The notes beneath the pieces are model-generated. The model was not told the DNA's origin and did no database searches. It saw nothing but the letters and a program-made list of their open reading frames with translations. A DNA stretch of 12,666 nucleotides from Actinomycetota bacterium (lineage in GTDB: Bacteria > Actinomycetota > Thermoleophilia > Solirubrobacterales > 70-9). The DNA is taken from assembly GCA_018268695.1 (NCBI GenBank), contig JAFDWD010000653.1, positions 1-12,666 on the forward strand. The letters are read 5' to 3'. Below, piece after piece: positions 6,067 to 12,666 of the stretch (its first letter is position 1; each line of letters opens with the position of its first letter). A program made the translations under genes and the position numbers.

Positions 6067-7652
6067 GCCGTCTGGAGGAAGCGGCGGGCGCGGAGGGCGA
6101 TGTGGAAGGAGAGGAGGACGTCGCCGTCGGTGAGGTCTGAGCCGGTCAGCTCTTCGATCCGGTTGAGGCGGTGGTAGAGGGTCTGGCGTTTGACGCCGAG
6201 CTCTTCGGCGGTCTCGAGCTTGCGCCCGGCGTTGTCGCAGAGGGTGCTCAGGGTCTCGATCAGGTTGCCACGGCCGCGCCGGTCGGCGTCGAGCAGGGGT
6301 TGCAGGCGCTCCTCGGTGAAGGTCCGCAGATCGGCGGAGCCCCGTAGGGCGAAGAGCAGGCGGTCGGGGGAGGGGACGCTGATGTCGTGCCAGGGACGGG
6401 GCTCCTCGTGGGCGGCCGCGTCGAGGGCGGAGGTCGCCGCGGTGAGGCCGGCGCCGACATCGACCCAGCGCGGCGTCGCGGCGGCGACGCAGAGGGTCGG
6501 GGCGGGGTCCTCGCCCAGTCGCCGCTCCGCCGCTTCGCCCAGCATCGCGCCGAGGAGGTCGGCGATCCGGGCCCGGTCTGCGGCGCGGCGCAGGCCGACC
6601 ACGATCAGGATCTCGCGGCCCTCGCCGTCGCCGATCAGCGCCGGCAGGCCTTCGCGCGCGAGGCCCTGTTGAAGGTCGCGCTTCACCGCCACCCAGGCCG
6701 CGTCGTCGCGCCCGCCGCCCGCGCCGGGCGCCGCCGCCGCGAAGGGGAGGAGGGCCTCCCGGTTGCCCTCGAAGCCGAGTTCGAGCGCGCGGGCGGCGAT
6801 CTCCGGTTCCGCCGCGCGCGAGCGCGTCAGGCCGGCGAGGAAGTTCCCCCGCTCCCGCGTCCCCAGCCCCTCTTCCTCCTCGCGTCGCATCAGCGCCAGG
6901 GCGATCAGCCCGACCGCCCGCTCGACCGCGACCCGGTCCTGGGTGCGCAGGGGGCCGTCGAGGGCGAGGGTGATCAGCCGTCCCCAGCTCTCCTCGCCGC
7001 CCAGCGGCACGCGCTCCTCGATGCCGGCGGGCGCCGTCGCCAGGCGGCGGCTGAACGCGTTCCAGGCGCCGAGCGCGGTCTGGTCGTCGCTCGTATATGG
7101 AGCGTGGAAGGCGAGCCCGTGGCCGGAGCGCTCGAGGAAGACCGGGTTGCCGACGAACCGGGCCAGCTCGGTGAGGATCTCCGGCACCCCGGCGCCGCCC
7201 AGCATCAGGGCGGTGAAACGGCGATGGAGCTGGTCGGCGTCGCGCAGCATCTCGCCGCCCTGGTCGATCAGCAGCCGGTGGATCGTCTCGGTCACCTCGA
7301 TGAAGCGGACCTCGCGGTTCAGGGCGATCAGGCAGAGCCCGCTCTCCTCGGCGGCGCGGACGAGGCCGGGGGGGACCTCGCGCAGGGTCGAGCCGAGCTC
7401 GATCGCGAGGGCGGCGATGCGGCGGTCGGCGAGGTCCTTGGCGAGGCGGCGTTGCGCGGCGGGGCCTTCCGCCAGCCCCATCCCGGTGGTCAAGAGCAGC
7501 TCGCCGCCCTGCAGCAGGGAGGCGATGTTAAGGACCTCAGAGGCGTGCACCCAGCGGATCTCGCCCTCGAGCCCGGCCTCGTGGGCGAGCACCTCGGGCA
7601 CCGCTCGTCGTAGCACCGGAAGGGCGAGGGCGTCGCGGACGCTGAGCGACGT
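6063..7652 (-). CDS. PucR/CdaR-type transcriptional regulator of the amine-catabolism operon (5' end uncertain)
   Basis: A PucR-family regulator. The N-terminal PucR sensor domain spans roughly the first 120 residues (ending near FIEVTETIHRLLIDQ). A middle CdaR/GGDEF-like region follows, and a C-terminal HTH_30 DNA-binding domain fills about the last 65 residues (LIETLSTLCDNAG then KLETAEELGVKRQTLYHRLNRIEEL). The first standard start in frame is GTG 7616 (517 aa). The sequence before it still codes the conserved family N-terminus SLSVRDALALPVLRRAVPEV, so the real start must be upstream. The frame is open only to 7673 and contains no ATG, GTG or TTG there. ACG at 7652-7650 sits where family members begin and gives 529 aa, and is my preferred start. 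GTG 7616 remains the conservative choice. Divergent from the dehydrogenase operon, which it probably controls in response to an operon substrate. Confidence 0.8.
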   Translation of the reverse strand, partial: TSLSVRDALALPVLRRAVPEVLAHEAGLEGEIRWVHASEVLNIASLLQGGELLLTTGMGLAEGPAAQRRLAKDLADRRIAALAIELGSTLREVPPGLVRAAEESGLCLIALNREVRFIEVTETIHRLLIDQGGEMLRDADQLHRRFTALMLGGAGVPEILTELARFVGNPVFLERSGHGLAFHAPYTSDDQTALGAWNAFSRRLATAPAGIEERVPLGGEESWGRLITLALDGPLRTQDRVAVERAVGLIALALMRREEEEGLGTRERGNFLAGLTRSRAAEPEIAARALELGFEGNREALLPFAAAAPGAGGGRDDAAWVAVKRDLQQGLAREGLPALIGDGEGREILIVVGLRRAADRARIADLLGAMLGEAAERRLGEDPAPTLCVAAATPRWVDVGAGLTAATSALDAAAHEEPRPWHDISVPSPDRLLFALRGSADLRTFTEERLQPLLDADRRGRGNLIETLSTLCDNAGRKLETAEELGVKRQTLYHRLNRIEELTGSDLTDGDVLLSFHIALRARRFLQTA

Positions 7653-7792
7653 TGGATGTGACGGATTGTCGATTCAGAAATTGAACCATGCCGTGATCGG
7701 CGGCACCTTTTTGTCGCAACGTTAAATTCTGGCGCCCAGAAGTACCCTCCAGTCCCTGGCGGCGCGGGCGGGGCGGGATCAAGATCCCAGGC
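7653..7792. promoter_or_regulatory. Divergent control region between pucR-type gene and mmsA operon
   Basis: This stretch is clearly richer in A/T than its surroundings (about 7661-7730). It holds several short palindromes: TTCA-GAAAT-TGAA (7673-7685), TTCTGG-CGC-CCAGAA (7727-7741), CCAG-TCC-CTGG (7749-7759), and GGGATC-AA-GATCCC (7775-7788) ending 4 nt before the mmsA ATG. TAAATT (7723-7728) could be a -10 for the plus-strand operon, next to the TTCTGG palindrome. I cannot fix a convincing -35 on either strand. Confidence 0.5.
7727..7741. promoter_or_regulatory. Candidate operator TTCTGG-CGC-CCAGAA
   Basis: A perfect inverted repeat with 6-bp arms and a 3-nt spacer in the divergent region. 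It overlaps or follows the best -10 candidate (TAAATT, 7723-7728). Its position suits a regulator binding site for the adjacent PucR-type protein. No PucR consensus is known to me that would confirm it. Confidence 0.35.
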
Positions 7793-9301
7793 ATGACGAC
7801 TTCGAATACCGCAGCTCTTTCAGATCCGGAGGCGGGCGCCCGGACCGAGGCCCCGCGCGTGCTCCGCAACTACGTCGGCGGCGCCTGGGTCGAGGCCGGT
7901 GCCGGCGAGACCCTCGAGACCCGCTCGCCGGCCAGCGGCGCCGTCCTCGCCGAGGTGCCGCTCTCGGGCAAGGCCGACATCGCCGCCGCCACCGCCGCGG
8001 CCCGCGAGGCGTTCCCCGCCTGGCGCTCGACTCCGCCGCAGCAGCGCGCCCGCGCCCTCTTCGCGCTGCGCGAGCTGGTCGTCGCCCACCAGCAGGAGCT
8101 CGCCGAGCTGGTCACCCTCGACATGGGCAAGACCACCGATGACGCCTTCGCCGAGGTCGGCCGCGGGATCGAGTCGATCGAGGCCGCCAGCGCCGTCCCG
8201 CACCTGCTGAAGGGGGAGAACCTCGAAGGCATCGCCACCGGCGTCGACGTCGAGATGGTCCGCCAGCCGGTCGGCGTGATCGGCGCGATCACCCCGTTCA
8301 ACTTCCCGGCGATGATCCCGCTCTGGTTCCTGCCCTTCGCGGTCGGCTGCGGCAACACCTTCGTGCTGAAGCCCTCCGAGCAGGACCCGCTCACCTCGGT
8401 CCGCCTCTTCGAGCTGATCGACGAGGCGGGGGTCTTCCCGGCCGGGGTGGTCAACCTCGTCCACGGCGCCCACGACGCGGTCAACGGACTGCTCCACGAC
8501 CCCGAGGTCGACGGCATCAGCTTCGTCGGCTCGGCCAAGACCGCCCGCTACGTGGCGAGCACCGCCGCGGCCGAGGGTAAGCGCGTGCAGGCGCTGGGCG
8601 GGGCGAAGAACGCGATGGTGGCGATGCCCGACGCCGATCCGAAGCTGCTCGCGGGCGGCGTCACCGGCTCGGCCTTCGGCGCCGCTGGCCAGCGCTGCCT
8701 GGCGGGCTCGCTGCTCGTCCTGGTCGGCACCGAGGCCGAGCAGGACGCGACCCTGAAGACCGTGGTCGACGCGGCCGGCGCGCTCAGCGTCGGCGACGGC
8801 GCCGACCCGGCCACCGACGTCTGCCCGCTGGTCTCCGTCGCCTCGCGTGAGCGGGTCGAGGGGGAGATCGAGACGGCGCTCGGCGAAGGCGCCCGGCTCG
8901 TCCTCGACGGCCGCCGCGGTGGTGGCGAGGGCGGGGCCGAGCTCGGCCCGACGATCATCGACGGCGCCCCGGCCGACTCCCGCGCGGTGCGCGAGGAGCT
9001 CTTCGGCCCGGTCCTGACCGTCCTGCGCACGCCCGACCTGGACGGCGCCCTCCAGCTCGTCAATTCCTCCCGCTACGGCAACTCCTCGATCCTCTTCACC
9101 TCCTCGGGCGGCACCGCCCGCGAGTTCCGCCACGGCGTGCAGGCGGGGATGATCGGCGTCAACGTCGGCGTCGCCGCGCCGATCGCCTGGTTCCCGTTCG
9201 CCGGTTGGAAGGACTCGATCGACGGCGACCTCCACGCCAACGGCAACGACGCGTTCGAGTTCTACACGCGCAAGAAGGTGGTGACGTCCCGATGGGCGTA
9301 G
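7793..9301 (+). CDS. mmsA: Methylmalonate/malonate-semialdehyde dehydrogenase (CoA-acylating)
   Basis: A 502-aa aldehyde dehydrogenase of the CoA-acylating MmsA type. It would convert malonate or methylmalonate semialdehyde, CoA and NAD+ to acetyl-CoA or propionyl-CoA, CO2 and NADH in the cytosol. Visible motifs are TPFNFP (167-172) with Asn169, VLKPSE (191-196), FVGSAKT (244-250), GAAGQRCLA (297-304) with nucleophile Cys302, and EELFGPV (401-407). The general-base Glu of hydrolytic ALDHs (ELGG) is replaced (ALGGAKNA, 267-274), as expected for the acylating subfamily. Two arginines the family uses for the substrate carboxylate are in place: Arg124 in EVGRGIE and Arg301 before Cys302. The C-terminus EFYTRKKVVTSRW fits the family. 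Two oddities: GAKNA where GAKNH is usual, and GQRC where GERC is usual. No strong Shine-Dalgarno precedes the ATG. First gene of a four-gene operon; the next start overlaps its end by 10 nt. Confidence 0.9.
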   Translation: MTTSNTAALSDPEAGARTEAPRVLRNYVGGAWVEAGAGETLETRSPASGAVLAEVPLSGKADIAAATAAAREAFPAWRSTPPQQRARALFALRELVVAHQQELAELVTLDMGKTTDDAFAEVGRGIESIEAASAVPHLLKGENLEGIATGVDVEMVRQPVGVIGAITPFNFPAMIPLWFLPFAVGCGNTFVLKPSEQDPLTSVRLFELIDEAGVFPAGVVNLVHGAHDAVNGLLHDPEVDGISFVGSAKTARYVASTAAAEGKRVQALGGAKNAMVAMPDADPKLLAGGVTGSAFGAAGQRCLAGSLLVLVGTEAEQDATLKTVVDAAGALSVGDGADPATDVCPLVSVASRERVEGEIETALGEGARLVLDGRRGGGEGGAELGPTIIDGAPADSRAVREELFGPVLTVLRTPDLDGALQLVNSSRYGNSSILFTSSGGTAREFRHGVQAGMIGVNVGVAAPIAWFPFAGWKDSIDGDLHANGNDAFEFYTRKKVVTSRWA

Positions 9302-10665
9302 ATCCCGGATCGCTGCTGCTCCACTTCGCCCGCAACGGCGCCTTCGCGCCGGGCGGCACCGACCTCCTGGTGCTGGAGCGCGGCGAAGGCCCCTACGTCT
9401 TCGACACCGAGGGGCGTCGCTACATCGACGGGCTCTCGAGCCTCTTCTGCTGCCAGCTCGGCTACTCCTACGGGAGCGAGTTCGGGCGGGTGGCGACCGA
9501 GCAGCTCGAGCGCCTGCCGTTCAACACCAACTGGGCGACCGCGACCCCGGTCGCGATCGAGCTGGCCGGGAAGCTCTCGGAGCTGGCACCGATGGACGAC
9601 GCGCGCGTCTTCTTCACCAGCGGCGGCTCGGAGTCGGTCGAGGCGGCCTGGAAGATCATCCGCCAGCACTTCGTGGTCCGCGGCGAACCGCAGCGGACCA
9701 AGGCGATCGCCCGCGACATCGCCTACCACGGGGTCACGCTCGGGGCGCTGTCACTGACCGGCGTCGCCCGCTTCAAGGACCCCTTCGGCCCGCCCGCGAT
9801 CCCGACCACCCACGTGTCGAACACCAACCGCTTCCGCGACGAGCGGGACGAGGCGACCTTCTGCGCCGACCTGCTCGCCGAGATCGAGCGGACGATCGCG
9901 GCGGAGGGACCCGACACGATCGCGGCGATCTTCGCCGAGCCGATGCAGAACGCGGGCGGTTGCCTGGTGCCGCCGGACGGCTACTGGGCCGGCCTGCGGG
10001 AGATCTGCGACCGCCACGGGATCCTCCTCGTCGCCGACGAGGTGATCAGCGGCATGGGTCGCCTCGGCGAGTGGTTCGGGGTGACCCGCTACGGCGGGAT
10101 GCCCGACGTGATCACGATCGCCAAGGGGCTGACCTCGGCGCACGCCGCGATGGGCGCGGCGATCGTCTCCGGCCAGGTTGCGGCACCGCTCTTCGAGGAC
10201 GGCGTGACCCTGCTGCACGGGATCACCTTCGGCGGGCACCCGGTGTCGGCGGCGATCGCGCTGCGCAACCTGGAGCTGTTCGAGGAGGAGCGGGTGCTGG
10301 AGAACGTGCGTGAGCTGGAGCCGCACCTGCGAGAGCGGATGGAGGAGCTGCGCGAGCTGCCGATCGTCGGCGACGTCCGCGGCGGTGGCTTCTTCTGGGC
10401 CGTGGAGCTGGTCCGGGACGAGGGGAACGGACGCTTCGACGCCGACGAGCGCGAGCGGCTGCTGCGCGGGTTCATGCCCGGGCGGTTGCTCGAGGCGGGC
10501 CTGATCGCCCGTGCCGACGACCGCGGCGACTCGGTCGTCCAGATCGCCCCGCCGCTCAACTGCACCGCCGAGCAGCTGGACGAGGTCGTCGCCGCGCTGC
10601 GCGAGACGCTGGTCGACGCCGGGGCCCACATGGGCCTGGCGGGCGCAGCGGCCGCGGCCGCATAG
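9292..10665 (+). CDS. Class III PLP-dependent aminotransferase (omega-amino acid or diamine:pyruvate type)
   Basis: A 457-aa fold-type I aminotransferase. The ATG at 9292 is chosen because family homology begins there, and AAGGTGGT (9275-9282) sits 9 nt upstream inside mmsA. PLP-site features are GGSES (111-115) for the phosphate, YHG (145-147), AEPMQNAGG (215-223), ADEVISGMGR (248-257) with Asp249 for the pyridine nitrogen, and TIAKGLTSA (275-283) with Lys278 as Schiff-base lysine. HGITFGGHP (309-317) completes the site. It should move an amino group from an omega-amino acid or diamine to pyruvate or 2-oxoglutarate. Placed directly after mmsA, beta-alanine or 3-aminoisobutyrate is the simplest donor: the aldehyde product would be the MmsA substrate. 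Putrescine or another amine is also possible. An Ala-rich tail (GAAAAAA) ends the protein. Confidence 0.88.
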   Translation: MGVDPGSLLLHFARNGAFAPGGTDLLVLERGEGPYVFDTEGRRYIDGLSSLFCCQLGYSYGSEFGRVATEQLERLPFNTNWATATPVAIELAGKLSELAPMDDARVFFTSGGSESVEAAWKIIRQHFVVRGEPQRTKAIARDIAYHGVTLGALSLTGVARFKDPFGPPAIPTTHVSNTNRFRDERDEATFCADLLAEIERTIAAEGPDTIAAIFAEPMQNAGGCLVPPDGYWAGLREICDRHGILLVADEVISGMGRLGEWFGVTRYGGMPDVITIAKGLTSAHAAMGAAIVSGQVAAPLFEDGVTLLHGITFGGHPVSAAIALRNLELFEEERVLENVRELEPHLRERMEELRELPIVGDVRGGGFFWAVELVRDEGNGRFDADERERLLRGFMPGRLLEAGLIARADDRGDSVVQIAPPLNCTAEQLDEVVAALRETLVDAGAHMGLAGAAAAAA

Positions 10666-10673
10666 CGTCAAGG

Positions 10674-12104
10674 ATGCCGCGACCCTGGATCAACTCGACC
10701 CCGACGGCGGCCGACCGGGCGCGCTACGCGGAGGCGACGCCGCGGCCGTTCTGGACCGACGCGCTCCCGGCGCGGGAGCCGCGGGCGCCGCTGGAGGGCG
10801 AGGTCGAGTGCGACCTCTGCGTCGTCGGCGGCGGCTTCACCGGTCTCTGGGCGGCGGTCCAGGCGAAGTCCGAGGACCCCGGTCGCGAGATCGTCGTGCT
10901 GGAGGGGGCGACGGTCGGCTTCGGCGCCAGCGGCCGCAACGGCGGCTTCCTCGACGCGTCGCTGACCCACGGGTTGGCGAACGGCCTGTCGCGCTTTCCC
11001 GAGGAGATGCCGGCCCTCGAGCGGCTGGCGGCGGAGAACTACGACGGGCTGCGCGGCAACCTGGAGCGGCTCGGGATCGATTGCGCCTTCGAGGAGAACG
11101 GGCACCTGACGCTGGCCCTGGAGCGCTTCGAGCTCGAGGGGCTGGAGGAGGAGGCGGAGGAGATGCGCCGCTTCGGGCACGAGGTCGAGGTCCTCGACGA
11201 GGATGCCGTCCGTGCCGAGGTCGACTCGCCCACCTACGTCGGCGGGCTCTGGAAGCGGAGCGGCTCCGGGCTGGTGGATCCCGGCCGGCTCGTCGTCGGC
11301 CTCGCTGACGCCGCCGAGGCGATGGGGGTCCGCATCCACGAGCGCAGCCCGGCGACCTCGCTGCAGGCGCGCGGTGCGGTCGGCGTCGATGTCCTCGCTG
11401 CCGCGGGCAAGGTGCGGGCGCGGCGGGCTCTGCTCGCGACCAGCGCCTTCCCGCCGCTCCTGCGCAAGCTGCGCCGCTACATCGCGCCGGTCTACGACTA
11501 CGTCCTCGTCACCGAGCCGCTGAGCGGGTCGCAGCGCGAGGCGATCGGCTGGCGGCGGCGCCAGGGCCTCGAGGACGGCTTCAACCAGTTCCACTACTAC
11601 CGGCTCACCGCCGACGACCGGATCCTCTTCGGCGGCTACGACGCGGTCTACCGCTTCGGCGGGCGGGTCGGCGCCCGCCACGATGTCCACGATCCGACCT
11701 TCGCCCGCCTCTCCCAGCACTTCGGGATGACCTTTCCGCAGCTCGAGGGCCTGCGCTTCTCCCATCGCTGGGGTGGGGCGATCGACACCTGCAGCCGCTT
11801 CTCGGTCTTCTTCGGCACGGCGCTCGACGGGCGGGTCGCCTACGCGGTCGGCTACACCGGCCTCGGCGTGGGTTCGACCCGCTTCGGCGCCCGCGTGGCG
11901 CTCGACCTCCTCGACGGGCGGGAGACGGAGGCGACCCGCCTGCGCTTCGTCCGCAGCCGTCCCGTCCCGTTCCCGCCGGAGCCGCTGCGCAGCGCCGTGA
12001 TCCAGCTGACCCGCAACCGCCTCGCCGCCGCCGACCGCGCCGACGGCCGCCGCGGCGCCTGGCTGCGCACCCTCGATCGCTTCGGCCTAGGGTTCGACAG
12101 CTGA
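10674..12104 (+). CDS. DAO/PuuB-type FAD-dependent amine or amino acid oxidoreductase
   Basis: A 476-aa flavoprotein of the D-amino acid oxidase (DAO) fold. A short N-terminal arm precedes the Rossmann motif CDLCVVGGGFTGLWAA (46-61), with the GGGFTG turn (52-57) and Glu77 to bind FAD ribose. GASGRNGGF (84-92) is the signature of the gamma-glutamylputrescine oxidase (PuuB)/glycine oxidase-like branch. HRWGGAID (364-371) and VGYTGLGVGSTRFGAR (392-407) form the C-terminal FAD/substrate closure. The likely reaction is oxidation of a C-N bond in an amine or N-substituted amino acid, giving an aldehyde or oxo acid plus ammonia or amine, and peroxide or reduced carrier. It starts 8 nt after the aminotransferase stop with AAGG directly abutting the ATG, and the cupin follows 2 nt after its stop. 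A PuuB-like role is plausible, but no gamma-glutamylputrescine synthetase lies in this window. Confidence 0.86.
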   Translation: MPRPWINSTPTAADRARYAEATPRPFWTDALPAREPRAPLEGEVECDLCVVGGGFTGLWAAVQAKSEDPGREIVVLEGATVGFGASGRNGGFLDASLTHGLANGLSRFPEEMPALERLAAENYDGLRGNLERLGIDCAFEENGHLTLALERFELEGLEEEAEEMRRFGHEVEVLDEDAVRAEVDSPTYVGGLWKRSGSGLVDPGRLVVGLADAAEAMGVRIHERSPATSLQARGAVGVDVLAAAGKVRARRALLATSAFPPLLRKLRRYIAPVYDYVLVTEPLSGSQREAIGWRRRQGLEDGFNQFHYYRLTADDRILFGGYDAVYRFGGRVGARHDVHDPTFARLSQHFGMTFPQLEGLRFSHRWGGAIDTCSRFSVFFGTALDGRVAYAVGYTGLGVGSTRFGARVALDLLDGRETEATRLRFVRSRPVPFPPEPLRSAVIQLTRNRLAAADRADGRRGAWLRTLDRFGLGFDS

Positions 12105-12106
12105 CC

Positions 12107-12487
12107 ATGGCCGAGTCCCGCGATTCTTCCTTCGTCGTGCCCGGCGCCGCCCTGAGCCTGCAGCGCTCCGACCTCGATCCCGAGCAGGTCGTCGAGGGCG
12201 ATCCGCGGGTCGGGCTGCTCGAATTCGAAGGCACCGACGACCTCTCGGCCGGCATCTGGGAGCACTCGCCCGGAACCAGCACCGACGTCGAGACCGACGA
12301 GGTCTTCGTCGTCCTCTCCGGCCGCGCCACCATCACCCTCGCCGACGGCACGACCCTCGAGCTCGGCCCCGGCGACATCGGCGTCCTCCGCGAGGGCGAG
12401 CAGACGTCCTGGCAGGTCCACGAGACCCTCCGCAAGGTCTACCTGGTCGGGATCCGCCCCAGGCGCGCAGATCTGGCGGGGGAGTAG
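12107..12487 (+). CDS. Small single-domain cupin protein (cupin_3/DUF861-like)
   Basis: A 126-aa single cupin. The core reads GIWEHSPGTSTDV (49-61), then ETDEVFVVLSGRATITLADG (62-81) and LELGPGDIGVLREGEQTSWQVHETLRKVYL (84-113). This is the pattern of the cupin_3 group (PF05899-like) seen in enzymes such as ureidoglycine aminohydrolase and in small proteins beside amine-oxidising operons. The classical HxH pair of motif 1 is absent; His53, Glu65 and His105 are possible metal ligands or active-site residues. It is the last gene of the operon, 2 nt after the oxidoreductase, so translation is probably coupled. Possible roles are handling of an unstable oxidation product, or a sensor or accessory protein. 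The sequence does not decide. A large hairpin follows 34 nt downstream. Confidence 0.8.
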   Translation: MAESRDSSFVVPGAALSLQRSDLDPEQVVEGDPRVGLLEFEGTDDLSAGIWEHSPGTSTDVETDEVFVVLSGRATITLADGTTLELGPGDIGVLREGEQTSWQVHETLRKVYLVGIRPRRADLAGE

Positions 12488-12521
12488 AGACGGGCAAGGG
12501 ACGCGAGGCGGTGGCGGCGAG

Positions 12522-12616
12522 CCCGGCCGTCTCGTCCACGACCCCCTGCACGCTTGTCTCGCATAGCGAGACAAGCGTGCAGGGGGCTGGCTGTGGCCGT
12601 GGCCGAGACGGCCGGG
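12522..12616. repeat. 95-nt nested inverted repeat (operon-end hairpin or palindromic element)
   Basis: The inner stem is perfect: 12542-12562 (begins CCCCCTGCACGC) is the exact reverse complement of 12566-12586, 21 bp with a 3-nt ATA loop. The outer stem pairs 12522-12534 (CCCGGCCGTCTCG) with 12604-12616 over 13 bp. After one T/C mismatch it continues with CCACG (12536-12540) against CGTGG (12598-12602). An asymmetric internal loop of 1 nt against 11 nt separates the two stems. No T-tract follows on either strand, so it is not a classical intrinsic terminator, though it probably marks the 3' end of the operon transcript. No flanking direct repeat of clear length is seen. Confidence 0.85.
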
Positions 12617-12666
12617 GATGTGAGGGAAGGCGCGGCGGGGCCGGGTCGTACGCCGGGTCCCGAACG
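12617..12666. other. Unassigned right edge
   Basis: Fifty bases beyond the nested repeat to the window edge. A GTG at 12620 opens a plus-strand frame to the edge, but 15 codons of Gly/Arg/Pro-rich sequence without a Shine-Dalgarno or family match are not enough to call a gene. Confidence 0.3.

Noticed and set aside
12620..12666. GTG-started open frame running off the right edge
   Set aside because: Fifteen codons with no Shine-Dalgarno or family match; it cannot be distinguished from chance in this base composition.

Overview
The window is very GC-rich DNA with G/C-ending codons. Its family mix (PucR regulator, DUF3817 and GAP/Sap-type membrane proteins, a secreted IPT/TIG plus PASTA protein, DUF2252) points to an Actinomycetota genome. 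The style of the secreted protein and the amine-catabolism operon suggest the class Thermoleophilia (Solirubrobacterales-like). That placement is inference; there is no rRNA or other phylogenetic marker here. I see no tRNA, rRNA, CRISPR array, transposase or phage gene.

Layout. (1) 1-1342, minus strand: a carbamoyltransferase that looks like putrescine rather than ornithine carbamoyltransferase, coupled by an ATGA overlap to an APC-type permease that runs off the left edge. (2) 1402-2868: a small DUF3817 membrane protein (minus) diverging from a secreted IPT/PASTA protein (plus), with a short palindromic control region between them. (3) 2887-5333, minus strand: a DUF2252 protein with kinase-like motifs in unusual order, overlapping by 4 nt a PI-PLC-like lipoprotein that seems to start at CTG. 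(4) 5395-6066, plus strand: a GAP/Sap-family membrane protein whose stop codon interlocks with that of the PucR regulator. (5) 6063-7652, minus strand: a PucR-family regulator diverging from the main operon. (6) 7793-12487, plus strand: methylmalonate-semialdehyde-type dehydrogenase, class III aminotransferase, PuuB/DAO-type FAD oxidoreductase and a small cupin, packed with overlaps or gaps of 2-8 nt. (7) 12522-12616: a striking nested inverted repeat after the operon.

Working together. The PucR gene and the four-gene operon read as a regulated catabolic unit. The FAD oxidoreductase and the aminotransferase would strip amino groups from an amine or omega-amino acid, and the dehydrogenase would turn a carboxylated semialdehyde (malonate or methylmalonate semialdehyde) into acetyl-CoA or propionyl-CoA. 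With putrescine carbamoyltransferase and a permease 6 kb away, the theme is polyamine, agmatine or beta-alanine use. The substrate itself is not shown by the sequence.

Several starts lack a normally spaced Shine-Dalgarno. Three have a TANNNT box 6-7 nt before the start codon, as in leaderless transcripts, and two genes seem to use non-standard start codons (CTG, ACG).
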